This document shows, piece by piece, positions 31,950 through 42,912 of a DNA stretch of 64,000 bases. Within the stretch, counting starts at the first letter, position 1, and the number at the start of each line of letters is the position of its first letter. The DNA comes from Breviolum minutum Mf 1.05b.01. Its lineage: Eukaryota > Sar > Dinophyceae > Suessiales > Symbiodiniaceae. The notes beneath the pieces are model-generated. The model did not search any database, had not been told where the DNA came from, and saw only the letters and a list, made by a program, of their open reading frames with translations. A program made the translations under genes and the position numbers. Where the stretch lies: the NCBI GenBank assembly GCA_000507305.1, contig DF241803.1, forward strand, positions 69,281 to 133,280, in the 5' to 3' direction.

Positions 31950-32771
31950 TAACATCTTTATGAGTTTATTGAATGTACAAACCTACATATTCATGTACTC
32001 TACGGGTATGATCTATTTTGGATCATGTAGGAACCACTTGAGCCCAAGTTATTTGATTATTTAAGTTGTAACAATTGATTGACCATCCTTGCAACCTATG
32101 CGAGTATTGTCGAGGAAATCGCAAAAATCGGGTTGAAACCCGGTCTTTCTAAATGACCTATAGATGGCCTTGAACAATGAGGGTGATCCGATCACGACGT
32201 ATCCGATACCTGGGAGCCCATCCGATACCAGGCCCTTGGAAAGTACCACCTTTCCAGTACCAACCAGCTGACATTGAGGTGTTTCGAAGCGAGAGCCTTT
32301 GCTGTCGGGCGACCTATTTTGATGTCATGCTTTTTAGGTGGTTGTGAATGTTCAGGAGTTCAGGGGATCTCTATTGACCGTGATTTTTAATCAGGGTATC
32401 CGTATACTAACTAGGTCCTAGATGGTGGCTTCAAATCATAAATGTCAAATCATGCGTGACATATTGTGTTTATCCATGAGATCTATAGGACTATATATTT
32501 ACCGATATTTACCGTTACCAGCTAGTAACTAGTTAATAAGTTGGTTTATAACCTACTTAAGGGACTTATAACCTACTTATATAGGGGTTATGACCCAGTT
32601 ACTAAGTACCATGGACATCCCAGTATAGACATTGATCCAATGGAGGTTTTCCAACCATTCGTGGATCGGTAAAATGTACCAAAATCGTCCATAATGGATC
32701 CTGTGAACTTCTGTTCGGGTGAACCTGGAAATGCAATCCAACCTTAGACATGCATGTTGAAAAAAAACATA

Positions 32772-32866
32772 CCCTCCAGGGAACGATCACATATCCCCCC
32801 AAAAATGGCATTTTGAAGATGATTTTCCAAACTTCCCAAGGTGGGATATGTTAATTCCCTGGAGGG
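32772..32866. mobile_element. Family F subfamily TIR element with TA flanks
   Basis: TA|CCCTCCAGGGAACGATCAC at left and ATGTTAATTCCCTGGAGGG|TA at right. Same subfamily as 1938-2027. Confidence 0.65.
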
Positions 32867-33020
32867 TACACCTCCGAAAAAACAAAATTCACTGCGATAT
32901 TTTTTCTCACAAAAATCCATGAATCAAAAGAAAGGATTTGACTTTCCTCTGGTCGTTCCGGATGGTGGTTTGGACACGCAACATGAAAAAAAATACACCC
33001 CTTGGGATGTTTTATGTGTC

Positions 33021-33087
33021 CCATATGCTCCATGTATGGAAATTTAGGTGAAATGTAGGTAAATATAACATACATGGAGCATCTGGG
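33021..33087. mobile_element. Family K element, compact copy
   Basis: CCATATGCTCCATGTATGG at left is inverted as CATACATGGAGCATCTGG at right around TAGGTAAATATAAC. Confidence 0.65.
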
Positions 33088-33485
33088 TGTGCTAGGGTCG
33101 ATGAACTCGGTTGTATTGGGGTTTTCAACTCATCCCGCCATTTATTAGGGAATCCTTTTAGGTGAGTATATATACCCTTACTATTAGTTTGATGACCATC
33201 CCCTTATAAGGATCATGAGGTTATAACTTACAACCCCATTTGAAAACCCAGGTATTTCGGGGCCCCATTTATTTCCGGGGCCCCATTTTTACCGACTTAA
33301 TTTGTAGGAGCTTCGGGGAAAACCCACCTTGTTGAGATGTTTTTTTTAGATAAAAATCCATTGGTGGTGCTGAAAACTTTCTAAGGTTCACCCCTGGTCC
33401 CTTGACCGTGTCGGGTCCTGTGAAGCAGGCGTGTGGGACAATCATGATGTATAGTCAACTATAGCCCCTCCCCTAACGTACCCCC

Positions 33486-33680
33486 TCCTCAGAAATAAGG
33501 GGTTTGATAGCCGGCCTTATTCCCTATAGGGATCCAATCACCTTCTGAGAATGGTAATGGCCTTGCTGAGGAAGTGATTATACACCCCAATAATCATCTG
33601 ACAAGGTGATTGGATCCGTAGGGATTGAGGGAAACCAATGGGTTTTCATGAGCCCTTAGTAAGGCCGGCTATTTCTGGGG
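33486..33680. mobile_element. Family Z element with nested family J element
   Basis: The outer arms CAGAAATAAGG..TAGCCGGCCTTA and TAAGGCCGGCTATTTCTGG enclose a family J copy (about 33528-33625: GGATCCAATCACCTTCTGAG ... AAGGTGATTGGATCC). A run of eight Gs follows the right arm. Confidence 0.65.
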
Positions 33681-33857
33681 GGGGGGTATACGTCAGGGTG
33701 GCGGTAGGTTGACTAGCCTTTTTTGGAACCTGAGATGGGTCACCCCGCAATGAAAGGAAATCTTCCAAACTCCAAACCTTCAGTTTTTGGGCTCAAAATG
33801 TGAGGTTTCAGGGGTGCAACGGGAATGGCAAAAGTCCACCTAAGATGGGTTTTATTC

Positions 33858-33972
33858 CTGTTGATGGTTCAGAAATCCGGCGAGAAAACCACCCAACATG
33901 CGTATGAAACCCTGTAAATAATGGGATATATCTACCATATCAAGTGGTGCAAGATATCTGAACCAGCAACCG
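33858..33972. mobile_element. Family I TIR element (diverged)
   Basis: TGTTGATGGTTCAGAAATCC at left and ATATCTGAACCAGCAAC at right. Like the copy at 209-338 it carries GGCGAGAAAACCACC, so the two form a subfamily. Confidence 0.55.
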
Positions 33973-34062
33973 TATGAAAGGCGCCCCATGGTGATTCCGG
34001 GAATCCTACGCTCTCCGGGGCTTCGGATGGGAACATTTGGTAACCCTAGAACATCATTGCTA

Positions 34063-34155
34063 GGTGGTGGTTTCAAAGATCTGTTATTTTCAACCCTACC
34101 TAGGGGAAGCTTTCCAACTTGACTAATGTTTTTCAAATGGGTTGAAAACACCAAC
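34063..34155. mobile_element. Family A TIR element, TAG on both sides
   Basis: TAG|GTGGTGGTTTCAAAG at left and TTGAAAACACCAAC|TAG at right. Lies 58 bases upstream of the exon-like piece at 34213. Confidence 0.7.
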
Positions 34156-34212
34156 TAGATTGGGTGTGAAAACAATGAGGAAAAGCAAGTGAAATGTTCA
34201 GTTTACGAATAG

Positions 34213-34311
34213 ATATTTGGGGCGGGGAATCCAAGCTATGTTCGTTTGGGGTGGCCCACTGTTTCGGATGACTTGAGGGCAATGAACTTCTACCCTTTGC
34301 TTCGCTATGAG
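34213..34311 (+). CDS. Exon-like segment ending at a GT donor
   Basis: A 33-codon open stretch reading IFGAGNPSYVRLGWPTVSDD then LRAMNFYPLLRYE, ending GAG|GTAGTT. Composition is protein-like. The - strand is also open (KQRVEVHCPQVIRNSGPPQT), which lowers confidence. With 34793 and 35993 it could belong to one + strand gene whose introns hold TIR elements. Confidence 0.35.
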
Positions 34312-34568
34312 GTAGTTACATGTAGTTGGACCATATCGTAAACCAACAAACCCTACGTTCTTCACCCGTTTTTTTTGTTTCAATGTAAGTAGGGTTTAAC
34401 ATTTTTTGTACAAGTTGGGAGGGCGCCCAAAGGTTGTGTATTACTGTACTTCCCTTTATCTTGGCACATCTTAGGTGATCGCCTTATTCCCTTAGCTCGC
34501 CCCGAGGAGTTGATCGTGGGATTTTACATGGTTTCCCCACTGAAAGCTTACTCCTGGGGGCCTACTTA

Positions 34569-34735
34569 CTTGGAGGATGGGCTCCCAGGTATCATAAGTG
34601 GTTAGGATATTTAGGATCACCCCCTTTTTAAAAAGCCATCAAACAGGCCACTTAGAAGGGGTCCCACAACCCTACTGAAAGGGGACTTATTAATCATCGT
34701 TGCAAACCACTTACTAAATGGGATGATCCTCCAAG
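34569..34735. mobile_element. Family G TIR element with TA flanks
   Basis: TA|CTTGGAGGATGGGCTCCC at left and GGGATGATCCTCCAAG|TA at right. Lies between exon-like pieces. Confidence 0.75.
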
Positions 34736-34792
34736 TATATAAGGGTTGCCAAGTTGTCCATCCAGGATTTTCTGCGATGATTTTTTTCACAG

Positions 34793-34885
34793 ACGCGACC
34801 TGCGCCAGGCTATGCTAGTGGATTATGGTAGCCGAGATAAGCGCCTTATCACCAAAGGATATGACATGATTGACATGATGAATGG
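34793..34885 (+). CDS. Exon-like segment with acceptor and donor
   Basis: TTTTTTTCACAG ends at 34792. The segment reads RDLRQAMLVDYGSRDKRLIT then KGYDMIDMMNG and stops at a G|GTGGGG donor. It is charged, balanced and open only on the + strand, making it one of the best exon candidates. No family recognised. Confidence 0.45.
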
Positions 34886-34902
34886 GTGGGGAAGAAAACT
34901 AA

Positions 34903-35006
34903 CCCATCCATGTTTGCATGGTATATTTACCTAGATTTGGTTGATTGTTTTATATTTTTTTTGGCAAATGGAGGTAAATATACCATTTTTATGGATGCTA
35001 CGGGGT
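34903..35006. mobile_element. Family K element
   Basis: CCATCCATGTTTGCATGG and GTATATTTACCTAG at left, GAGGTAAATATACC and ATGGATGCTACGGGG at right. It begins about 18 bases after the preceding exon-like piece. Confidence 0.6.
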
Positions 35007-35125
35007 AAGTAACCTCCCCAAAAAATTGACCCTCCTAAAAACATGGGTGGAACCTGAAAATGGCAAAAATGGCATAGAAGCTTCGTGTTTTGGAAACCCA
35101 TCCATTTTTTAGGTTCCATCTTAAA

Positions 35126-35214
35126 CCCTAAGAATCCAAACCCTTCCCTAGAGTGGTATTAAGGGTTCCAATCCCTTCCTCGGGGTATCTCAGGATAGTC
35201 CTGGATTCTTAGGG
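35126..35214. mobile_element. Family D TIR element, AAA target duplication
   Basis: CCCTAAGAATCCAAACCC at left and CTGGATTCTTAGGG at right. AAA at 35123-35125 and 35215-35217. Confidence 0.75.
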
Positions 35215-35727
35215 AAACTTGGGGTAAAGGGTTACATTTGCCCATGACCAAAATGATGGTCTTCTTCAGAGTCCACTTGTGTTTTTTTTTGGATTGGTCG
35301 CTTTTCAAGGGCAAGCTGTGAAGGATGTTAGGGGTGTTTGGACAAGTACATTAAATGTTAGGATAATGTAAGGAAAACACAAAAACAAAGTCAATGAAGA
35401 AACATCATTTTTTCCCAACATGTTTGTTCGGGGTCAAATTCTATTTGTGTCAGATTTATCTGAAAGGTGGGAAGATGGAATTTATATTCCCAGTAATATT
35501 CAATAGCTAACTTATCTTGCTTCTATGTCTTGTTGTAAGTGATCAGATCACTGGCTGCAATTTCACCCACTTGTTGGAAACCGGCTTCTCTTCAAACATT
35601 TAAACGTTTTCCTTGCCGTTGCTCATATTCCCTATAGGGATCCTGGAATGGTTTCATGGAACCCAAATACTCTGCGTTTCGGATGTGATTGGACATCCCA
35701 CTCATCAGCTGAGAATATGACTGGATT

Positions 35728-35811
35728 CCCAGGGTATGGCATATTTACTTACATTTGGGTAGTTTTGGGGGCAAATGTGGGTAAATATACAATTTTTTTT
35801 CAGCATCTGGG
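35728..35811. mobile_element. Family K element with internal acceptor-like TTTTCAG
   Basis: CCCAGGGTATGGCATATTTA at left and GTAAATATACAATTTTTTTT then CAGCATCTGGG at right. The T8-CAG tract would be a usable splice acceptor if the element lay in a transcript. Confidence 0.6.
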
Positions 35812-35992
35812 ATTGAATCCTGATTGTTTTAATGGGGATTCTTAGAATGGTTTATGGGGATTTGTCCTAGGGAATAGGGATCCTTTCAATGGCTTATTAG
35901 AATCCCCATACAACTGGGTAGTATAATCATAATCCCCTATTTACATCTATTTACCCTAAACAAACAAGGCATTTTTCGTACTTGTCCCTGAG

Positions 35993-36077
35993 GTTGTTCT
36001 TGGATGCAGTGGGCGATGTTCGAGAAGCTTTATTGCAGGTGGCCAACGTGTCCAAGGAGCTTGAGAGGTTGAGAGCG
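35993..36077 (+). CDS. Exon-like segment, helical and charged
   Basis: After CCTGAG the frame reads LFLDAVGDVREALLQVANVS then KELERLRA and ends GCG|GTTTGT. The Leu/Ala/Glu/Arg pattern suggests an amphipathic helix. Open, with protein-like codons, on the + strand only. No family recognised. Confidence 0.45.
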
Positions 36078-36193
36078 GTTTGTTTTTTTCCACAGGAAAG
36101 TACATGGGGATGGTTTTTGCGGCCCCTAGAAATGGCCGAAAATGAAGTGGATAACTCTGGGGTTTTATATATGTATATAGATATATCTATAAC

Positions 36194-36336
36194 ATATATA
36201 TATATATATATATATATTTGCTCAAATTATAGCGACCTCACACGACCTCACCCCAAATGCTGGTTTAGTAAGGGAAATCCCCTTATTTCAGAGAAATCTG
36301 GGTTGGTGAAATATTATGATTTGACCATATATATAT
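36194..36336. mobile_element. Family T element next to a (TA)n run
   Basis: CTCAAATTATAGCGACCTC at left and GAAATATTATGATTTGACCA at right, with GTAAGGGAAATCCCCTTATT inside. A second copy lies at 44441-44566. The TA run spans about 36194-36218. Confidence 0.55.
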
Positions 36337-36589
36337 ATACATGGAGTTCTGGTTAGTTGTAACCCTGCTTACAACTGGTAGAGGGGATCCATCTTGCAGA
36401 CATCCATCGGATTTTTAGGTTCTTTTTGTCCAAATGACACCTTCTCTGTTTCCGGCGTGCCTGGATGCCTACAAATTAGTTAATCCACCAGCAGTTTTCA
36501 AAGTGACCCTTAAAAAATGCCATCCAGGACTCTAACAATAACCCTTCAACAAGGCAATTTTTGAAGATGATTTTTCTTGTTCAAAAGGG

Positions 36590-36985
36590 TGGGATTATGT
36601 CATGGTCCTGGCTGCCGGCCACTGGCCGTGTGACCATCTCAGTGCCAAGATCAATGTCTGCCCTTGACGACGTGGCATGGTCATGGCTGCCAGCCACTGG
36701 CCATGCGACCTGCCCTGGAGGCCAGAGTCACGTCAGGAAAAGGTCGCTGAGCACCACTTCGGTGCAGTCAAGGCGCCCCTTCACGGGCACCCCCTCGATC
36801 AAGGCTGGTATGGCACAGTTTATTATGGAATTGGTCCTGGCCTTGTGGAATTTGCTGCAAAACGCATGGAGGTGCTGGGAACCCACCTCCACCATTTGCA
36901 GCGCATTTCAGGAAGGCGGAAGTTTACTGCCAGGCCGCAAGGGGCGTTTGTGTTCCTGCAGTTGTTTGCACAGTGAGCTCGCTTT
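36590..36985 (+). pseudogene. Frameshifted copy of a dinoflagellate-type multicopy protein gene
   Basis: GC-rich block in which coding signal alternates between two + frames: EKVAEHHFGAVKAP in one, FTGTPSIKAGM in the other, then YGTVYYGIGPGLVEFAAKRM back in the first. In order these resemble, from memory, an 'AExHF..VK..xxGTPSxxDGxxGT' region of a protein multiplied in dinoflagellate genomes. Two frame changes within about 60 bases make it a pseudogene. A 33-base segment is repeated directly near 36603 and 36679. Confidence 0.45.
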
Positions 36986-37137
36986 TAACCAGCGGCCCTT
37001 TTGCGCTGGATGATGCATGCTCTTTAAGCAAATATAAGCAGAAAAGAACAGAAAGGCGTGCGATCGTTCCCTGGAGGATAATTGGTTGTTTTTTTGATGG
37101 ATAGTTAGTTGGGAATCTTCTTCAAAGTACTATTCTA

Positions 37138-37228
37138 GGTGGTGGTTTGAAACATCTTTTATTTTAACCCCCGATCCCAGGAGATCGAATTTGACGAGGG
37201 TATTTTTCAAATGAATCAATCCACCAAT
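37138..37228. mobile_element. Family A TIR element (diverged)
   Basis: TAG|GTGGTGGTTTGAAAC at left and TCAATCCACCAAT|TA at right. The interior CCCTATTTGGGG block is altered. Confidence 0.55.
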
Positions 37229-38515
37229 TACATCAGTGTTTTGGATTTTTTTGTTTGGGTGGACAAGTGCTCCCAGTTAGACAGTTTTCAATTTTAACTC
37301 CCAAGAAAAAGGATGTTCCAATTGACGCCATGATTTCATGTTTCATGTAGCGTGTTTTTTGTACCCTCCGACATGATTTCCACCACCACACAACTGCTCC
37401 CATTCACCACAGGAGCAGGGCTATGAGTGTGTTTTGATGCAGGCGCCTGGGAGTTTTACAAATTTTGGATGCTGATTCTTTGGTGGACAAGATCGTGCAA
37501 GATGGGCCCGTACTAGCTAGACGGCTACATGTTTTGACTTATAACCCCTTAAAATGGCAGTATAAAATTGGTAATTGGGGTTATGAGTTATAACCTTAAT
37601 AAGATCTATAATCTAAAGATGTACGTGGGTTATGAATTCAGTTACGAGCCATTTTATCATATAAACCAACCACAGGCATCTTTCGAATGAGCGCGGTGAG
37701 ATGTTTTTTTTGGTCATGTTGACATGCGGTAATTAATGGAACCTTCGATTCGGCAAGCGTTGCTAGGACAGGGATTAGTTTGTTTTTAGATTGTTGTTTA
37801 GGGCTACGTGCATAGGGTTGCAGTTAGCTGCAAGTATTTCAGGGGGTTATCTAAAATTGCGGTACTCCACAGGACCAGAGAGGAAACCCAGCCAAAGTCA
37901 TGATGAATTGACCATACCTGGGGAGTTTACCCATCCTTTTTGGGAGTACCACTATGTTGGAACCCCGCACCTATACAGGTAATTTTGCGTAAGCCACACA
38001 TAGCCAATGTGTATATATTTGTATGTATTACATGTTTTCGTCACGGGAAATATTTACCCAAGCTAACCATCACATTCCCTTCAAGACTTACACAGACGTC
38101 TCCCTGCCATTGTGTACCTGTCAACCAATATGATTTTCATGCCTAGTATGCAATTCTATCTCTTCAGCACCACGCCAATGTCCAATAGATTCCCCATCCA
38201 CAAGCAATATATTCATAGCTAGTACATAATGATATTGAAAATCTATTTTGATGAAAATCCCTGAAGTGAACACGAGATGGTAACCAAAACTTGGGCATAT
38301 CGACCTACATCTACCTCATTTACAAGTTATTGCTAAGCCAATTCTTAACCATACTTGGCACATTTGGATGGTAATTCCTTATGCCATATTGCCTTTGATT
38401 TGTGTGGATTTTGTTTCTCAATGTTTGCAACCCACAAAAGTCGTCGCCGTCGTCGTGGTTGTTGTTGTTGTTGATGAAAATCATACATCACCAATGGAAC
38501 AACAACATGACCTTG

Positions 38516-38640
38516 CCCTAAGAATCCCCCCACCCTTCCCAAAAAAGTAGGACTGATGGTCTCTTCATCCCATCCCCATGTCATAGGATTAGATCGGGCT
38601 GTCCACCCCTTCCCGAAAGGACAACAAACGGATCCTCAGG
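38516..38640. mobile_element. Family D TIR element
   Basis: CCCTAAGAATCCCCCC at left and GGATCCTCAGG at right. The interior CCCATCCCCATGTCATAGGA matches the copy at 568. The end is mutated and no clear target duplication remains. Confidence 0.6.
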
Positions 38641-38971
38641 TACATGGATTGACATTCTTTACGTGGAATCTCTTCACATCTACCGACCCGGTACATCTCA
38701 GATAGACCCTTCAGGACAAACGGGCCCTCTTGGAGATCATCCCAGGACTTGTAAGTAGTTAGCAACTGTGGTGATCGTAAACGACCTAAGTGGGTTTTTT
38801 TCACTTCCAAATGTCCTTTTTTTTAGCTTGTAAATACCGGGTGATCCTAACTACTGACAAGTCCTGCAGATGACTACACCCATTGGAAAATAGAGATTTT
38901 GAACCCAAAGTCATGGAGGTTTGGCTCAGATGATTTTCCTGTCCAATTGTGGTGATTTTTACGTTTCATGA

Positions 38972-39105
38972 CTTGGATGTCCCAGGAAGCTAGTAACAGG
39001 TTAGGATCAATGGGTTATTTCACCCCGATATACCATATATTTACACAAGTAGGTTACAACCCATTGATCCTAACCATTGATCCTAACTTCCAACGGGACA
39101 TCCAG
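38972..39105. mobile_element. Family C TIR element
   Basis: CTTGGATGTCCCAGGAAGC at left and ACGGGACATCCAG at right, with a duplicated CCATTGATCCTAAC inside. A family G-like element (to about 39229, GGGATGATCTTCCAAG|TA) follows directly. Confidence 0.6.
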
Positions 39106-39930
39106 TTAGTAAGTAGATGGTAACCCCCATATATAAGCCCTTTAGGCCGTTTGGAAGGGGAGCAACCCCATTTAGGGGGCTTACCAACAATGGTTATTAT
39201 CTACTTACTAAATGGGATGATCTTCCAAGTAGGGGTTATACAAACCGACCCCGTGGCCCACCTCGAACTCGCTCCAAAAACGGTCCCGCTAGGGCTCCGG
39301 CACTGCCGCTGTAGAAGCCATGCTGGGTAGTGCTGTGCCACGTGATGGCAAGGTGCCAAACAGCCGATGCCGTTGCCACCTGTGGATGGGGAAACCCATG
39401 GCAAAGAAACGAAAATTCTCACATACAAGATGGGACGGGACCCCCCTAGTTATGAGGTAGTGAAATAACCCAGCAAACCCTATTTAACCATGGTTGTAAA
39501 TTGGTTTAACAGGGATAAATCCACTTTTAGTAGTTAGGGGGCCCCACCTTGTAGGGTCCGTTGGTTGAAATCCCCCTCCATCAAACTATCAACAAGTTGG
39601 CCCCTTGAAAATTGGTGGCAAACAAAAATCAATGGTTTCCTGTCTTCTTGGGGCAAAAAGTTGCCTTTTTTTAATGATGATGTTAGTTTCACGATGTTCC
39701 ACGGAGGGTACCTAGATTCGATTTTTTGTAGTTGATCTTTTTAATGGTAAATTAATTACTGGGGCTGGTCTTTACCTTCCTCCCACAGTCATGGTCCAGT
39801 GGAAATGGATGTGTCTCCAATAGTCTAGTTGCCCTTCAAGCACTGTGCCATCTTCCACTGCGCCATAATTGTTGGAGAAAGAGTACCTAGAAAACTAGGT
39901 ATAGGGCTTGGGGTTAGATGGTTAAATGTA

Positions 39931-40049
39931 CACTCCCTAAAACTAACGTAGCTCCCGAAAATAGGCAAAAGGGCCCCAAAAGGACATTCCATCAACTCCG
40001 GCCGTTGGAATTTTCAGAGGTTGTCTTTTTGCTGTTGGTTTTGGGAGTG
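39931..40049. mobile_element. Family F TIR element
   Basis: TA|CACTCCCTAAAACTAACG at left and GTTGGTTTTGGGAGTG at right, with CCCGAAAATAGGC inside. Confidence 0.65.
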
Positions 40050-40071
40050 GGTGTTATATTCACCAAAAGTT

Positions 40072-40193
40072 TCAGGTACCTACCATGGAGGTACAACGAA
40101 CCTTATATTTGGTTATTTTGGGGGTGGTATTTCCCTTACATAAGCCTTACATATAGCTTGTATAGGTGAGTACCTCCATTTTAGGTACCTGAA
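40072..40193. mobile_element. Family O TIR element
   Basis: CAGGTACCTACCATGGAGGTA at left (positions 40073-40093) is inverted as GTACCTCCATTTTAGGTACC at right. Confidence 0.6.
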
Positions 40194-40627
40194 TGTTCGG
40201 TGATATATTTTCGTGGGAAAGAAGGGCTCGACTTCTTTTGGAATTCCATGATGTTTTTGGGAAGCAAATGCTGCAGAGAAGAAAACACAACTCCTTTCGA
40301 AAATGCTTCAGATCACTACTCCGGTGAAGCACTGGTTGAGGTTTGCTGCATTCCATGTGTTTTCTTGGTTCATTGCTCCTTCCATGGGTTTTTCAAATGA
40401 GCGGCTCAACCACTAACTAGTTAATGAAATCACCTTTGACACCCTGAATGACTAATGGTGGTTTTTGGTGAAAACACTGGTGCTTTGCTTTGATTTGTTT
40501 ATCCTGCAAATATCTAATTGGGATTATTGGGGTGGTCAAAACAAAAGCCACAAGTTCTGAGGACCCCGTAGTGTCAGTAGGCTGTTTCTTTTCAGTAAAG
40601 AAAAGACGAAATCACTTTTTGAGTTTT

Positions 40628-40737
40628 CCCTAAGAATCCAAACACCTCCCTAGAATAGGATTGAGGGTTTCAATCCCATCCCCAGTATAGGAATAAAGGG
40701 GAGATCCCTTTCTTAGGACATATCCTGATCCTTAGGG
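40628..40737. mobile_element. Family D TIR element
   Basis: CCCTAAGAATCCAAACACC at left and CTGATCCTTAGGG at right, with both ATAGGATTGAGGGTTTCAAT and CCCATCCCCAG blocks intact. Confidence 0.7.
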
Positions 40738-40739
40738 TT

Positions 40740-41600
40740 ATGGGATTATGTTAGCCTTGACGTGTTTGGACCAGTCCAAGTGTCCAAGCAATTTATGCTC
40801 GACTCGAAGATTGGCATTCTTGTGGATTCATGGCCAACTTCCGTAGCCTTCCTTTTACAAAAGCCTTCCGTGAGGAGAAAGAAGTGCCTTAAGAAAAGAA
40901 AACTTTGGAAACACGTGTTTTTTTAATTAAACATGGATCGACTTAATTTACAACGTATTTTTTTTGTTTAGATTCCATGTTGCTGTTCTGCGTTTAGTAT
41001 TCCAGTATTCCATTTTCCTCAGGATCTATGATATATTTACCACCTAATTTGTCATCAAAAAAATCAACCAGTTTTCCTGATACTTCTTGTATACCAGTCC
41101 CATGGATCCTATTGGGGCTTGAGTTTTGCTGCCGACACCCAGCGCAAAACAGAGGTCTTGTTGGTGATCAACGGAGCGTATGGTCATCGACAAACTGCAA
41201 CTCGGGAGCACCTTCTTTCAGAAAAAAAACCTTCAAAAAACACCTCCCTGGTAATTGTTCGGGACCTTTTTTGGATGGTTAAGTGACCCCTTCAAAGGTT
41301 AAGATAACAAGTTCGCTTTGAATGACTTGGTCCGTGGATTGTTTGTTGTTTTTTGTGTAAAGAACTATCGATTTGTTTCATGCTAACAAAAGGTGTGCCA
41401 GGTTTGTTTTTGAGATTCGAGTTTGTGTAGAGATTGATAGTAGATGATACTAACTTGGCGGTTCTTTGAACTGGTCTGATCTTAATACTTCTGGGGAAGT
41501 CTAAATTTTGTTTCAGGTGAGTGTGGGGTAGAGGAGTGATGGGGTGGTTTTAATTTTTCCCTCAGGGAGAATGGGCAGAATTTGGTTTCACGACCCGGAA
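40740..41600. other. No supported gene
   Basis: AT-rich DNA. A frame at 41028-41282 (+) contains FCCRHPAQNRGLVGDQRSVW and may be a chance ORF or a small exon. No repeat family clearly placed. Confidence 0.35.
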
Positions 41601-41632
41601 GGGTACGGGATATGGTTGTTTATAGCTGGTAG

Positions 41633-41971
41633 ATGTCATTTTCCGTAAATACCTATATTAAGGGATGCTCCCCGTCCCAGGAACACTGGCCTTTTTTCGT
41701 TTTCCTCGTTATAATGTCAACATATGCGTACATACCACAAAATGCGAGCTCCAAAGAGCAAATGGTAGAAATAAATGGTAAATATATAATGTGTGACCCA
41801 GCAACAATAGCCACCAGGATTTTTACAGTTTTAGTAGTGGATCCCTATATGAACCTTAATTTTCCACCGCTACTGACTGGGAGGGGTAGTCCCAACGGAT
41901 ACTATATGATTATACGGATAGCTGCATTGCAAAAAAAAGAGTCTTACCAAAAAGATGAAAAGTCTGATTAA
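41633..41971 (+). CDS. Hypothetical 112-aa protein, AT-rich codons
   Basis: ATG frame with an N-terminal hydrophobic run (EHWPFFVFLVIMSTYAYIP), a central MVEINGKYIMCDPATIATRI, and FTVLVVDPYMNLNFPPLLTG before a Lys/Glu/Asp tail. Codons are AT-rich with frequent ATA and AAA, unlike the AAG-rich gene at 59 kb. It heads a cluster of three small + frames. No family recognised. Base use suggests an origin different from the surrounding DNA (organellar, viral or other transfer), but this is inference. Confidence 0.4.
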   Translation: MSFSVNTYIKGCSPSQEHWPFFVFLVIMSTYAYIPQNASSKEQMVEINGKYIMCDPATIATRIFTVLVVDPYMNLNFPPLLTGRGSPNGYYMIIRIAALQKKESYQKDEKSD

Positions 41972-42020
41972 AAAAGAGTTTGATTAAGAAGGGAACATAA
42001 CTGACGGAAAAAAAAAAAAC

Positions 42021-42095
42021 ATGTTTAAAAGGAAAAGGCGTTTAAAACAAATAACTGGATTGAGAAGGAAGCGTTTGATATTGAAATATGTATGA
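42021..42095 (+). CDS. Very basic 24-residue micro-ORF
   Basis: ATG frame reading MFKRKRRLKQITGLRRKRLI then LKYV and TGA. Ten of 24 residues are Lys or Arg. It follows a poly-A run and its stop overlaps the next start as ATGA (42092-42095). It may be a nucleic-acid-binding peptide or a chance ORF. Confidence 0.3.
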   Translation: MFKRKRRLKQITGLRRKRLILKYV

Positions 42096-42295
42096 TTCTT
42101 TGCAAGAGAGTAGTTTTAGTGCCAGGGGCTAGGGTTCGCCCAAACAACAACAATTGGGTTTCTTACCAAAGATTCACCACACCCTTAAACCCTTACCAAC
42201 ATGCTATAAACGGAATTCTTTCACAGTTGGCGCAAAGGGGATTGCCGCTAACCGTGTTCGATAGCGGGGTGTGGCAGGTAACTTCTTGGAGATAA
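42092..42295 (+). CDS. Hypothetical 67-aa protein
   Basis: Starts within the ATGA overlap. Reads VVLVPGARVRPNNNNWVSYQ then RFTTPLNPYQHAINGILSQL and GLPLTVFDSGVWQ. An alternative is an exon entered at TTTGCAAG and left at GGCAG|GTAACT near 42280. In the same frame the sequence is open back to about 42031. No family recognised. Confidence 0.35.
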   Translation: MILCKRVVLVPGARVRPNNNNWVSYQRFTTPLNPYQHAINGILSQLAQRGLPLTVFDSGVWQVTSWR

Positions 42296-42341
42296 GTGCC
42301 CAAATTTAGATGTTCGATCAAGTTTCCATTCATTTCCTACT

Positions 42342-42551
42342 GGGTGGTGGTTTCATAAATCATGTTCACAAATACTTGGCGAATTGGATCCAATAATTTG
42401 ACTATCCCTAGACATCCAAATACATCCTCAGAAGGTGTTTTAGGTAGATTTTGGGGGATCCAAATGACATCTTCTCAGTTGAGGTGGCCCTGGATGTCAT
42501 CCGGATATATACTTGACTGATACTTCCAAATGGGTTGGTTCAACCACCAAC
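42342..42551. mobile_element. Family A element interrupted by a family H-like element
   Basis: GGTGGTGGTTTCATAAA at left and GTTCAACCACCAAC|TA at right. About 42408-42500 carries TAGACATCCAAATACATCC and the family H interior (GGTGTTTTAGG, GGGGGATCCAAATG), so the element is about double length. Confidence 0.55.
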
Positions 42552-42783
42552 TAGCCTACCTCACCTTTGTAGCTACATGTTGCGACCCTTTTTCATTCCC
42601 AGGCCATTTGCAAATACGCTGGCATCGACCATGAGACCCTAGTCTTTGAGGATGGGAACTGGACAGGGTTTTCCCTTTGTGGAAAAGGTGTCATTTAGTA
42701 TAGCCATTAACAGTCCAAACACCAAGCAGAGAGACTGGCCTTAGTAGGAGGACCCATGTAAAATATATAAGTGTTTCCTCGTA

Positions 42784-42912
42784 CTTGGATACCCCCGGAA
42801 GATAGTAAATGGTCAGTAACTGCCTTATAACCCCAAGGAATATCCCCATTTATAAGTAGGTAAAATAACCCAGTTACCAACCATTGATCCTAACTTCCTG
42901 GGGACATCCAAG
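42784..42912. mobile_element. Family C TIR element with TA flanks
   Basis: TA|CTTGGATACCCCCGGAAG at left and CTTCCTGGGGACATCCAAG|TA at right. Confidence 0.7.
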
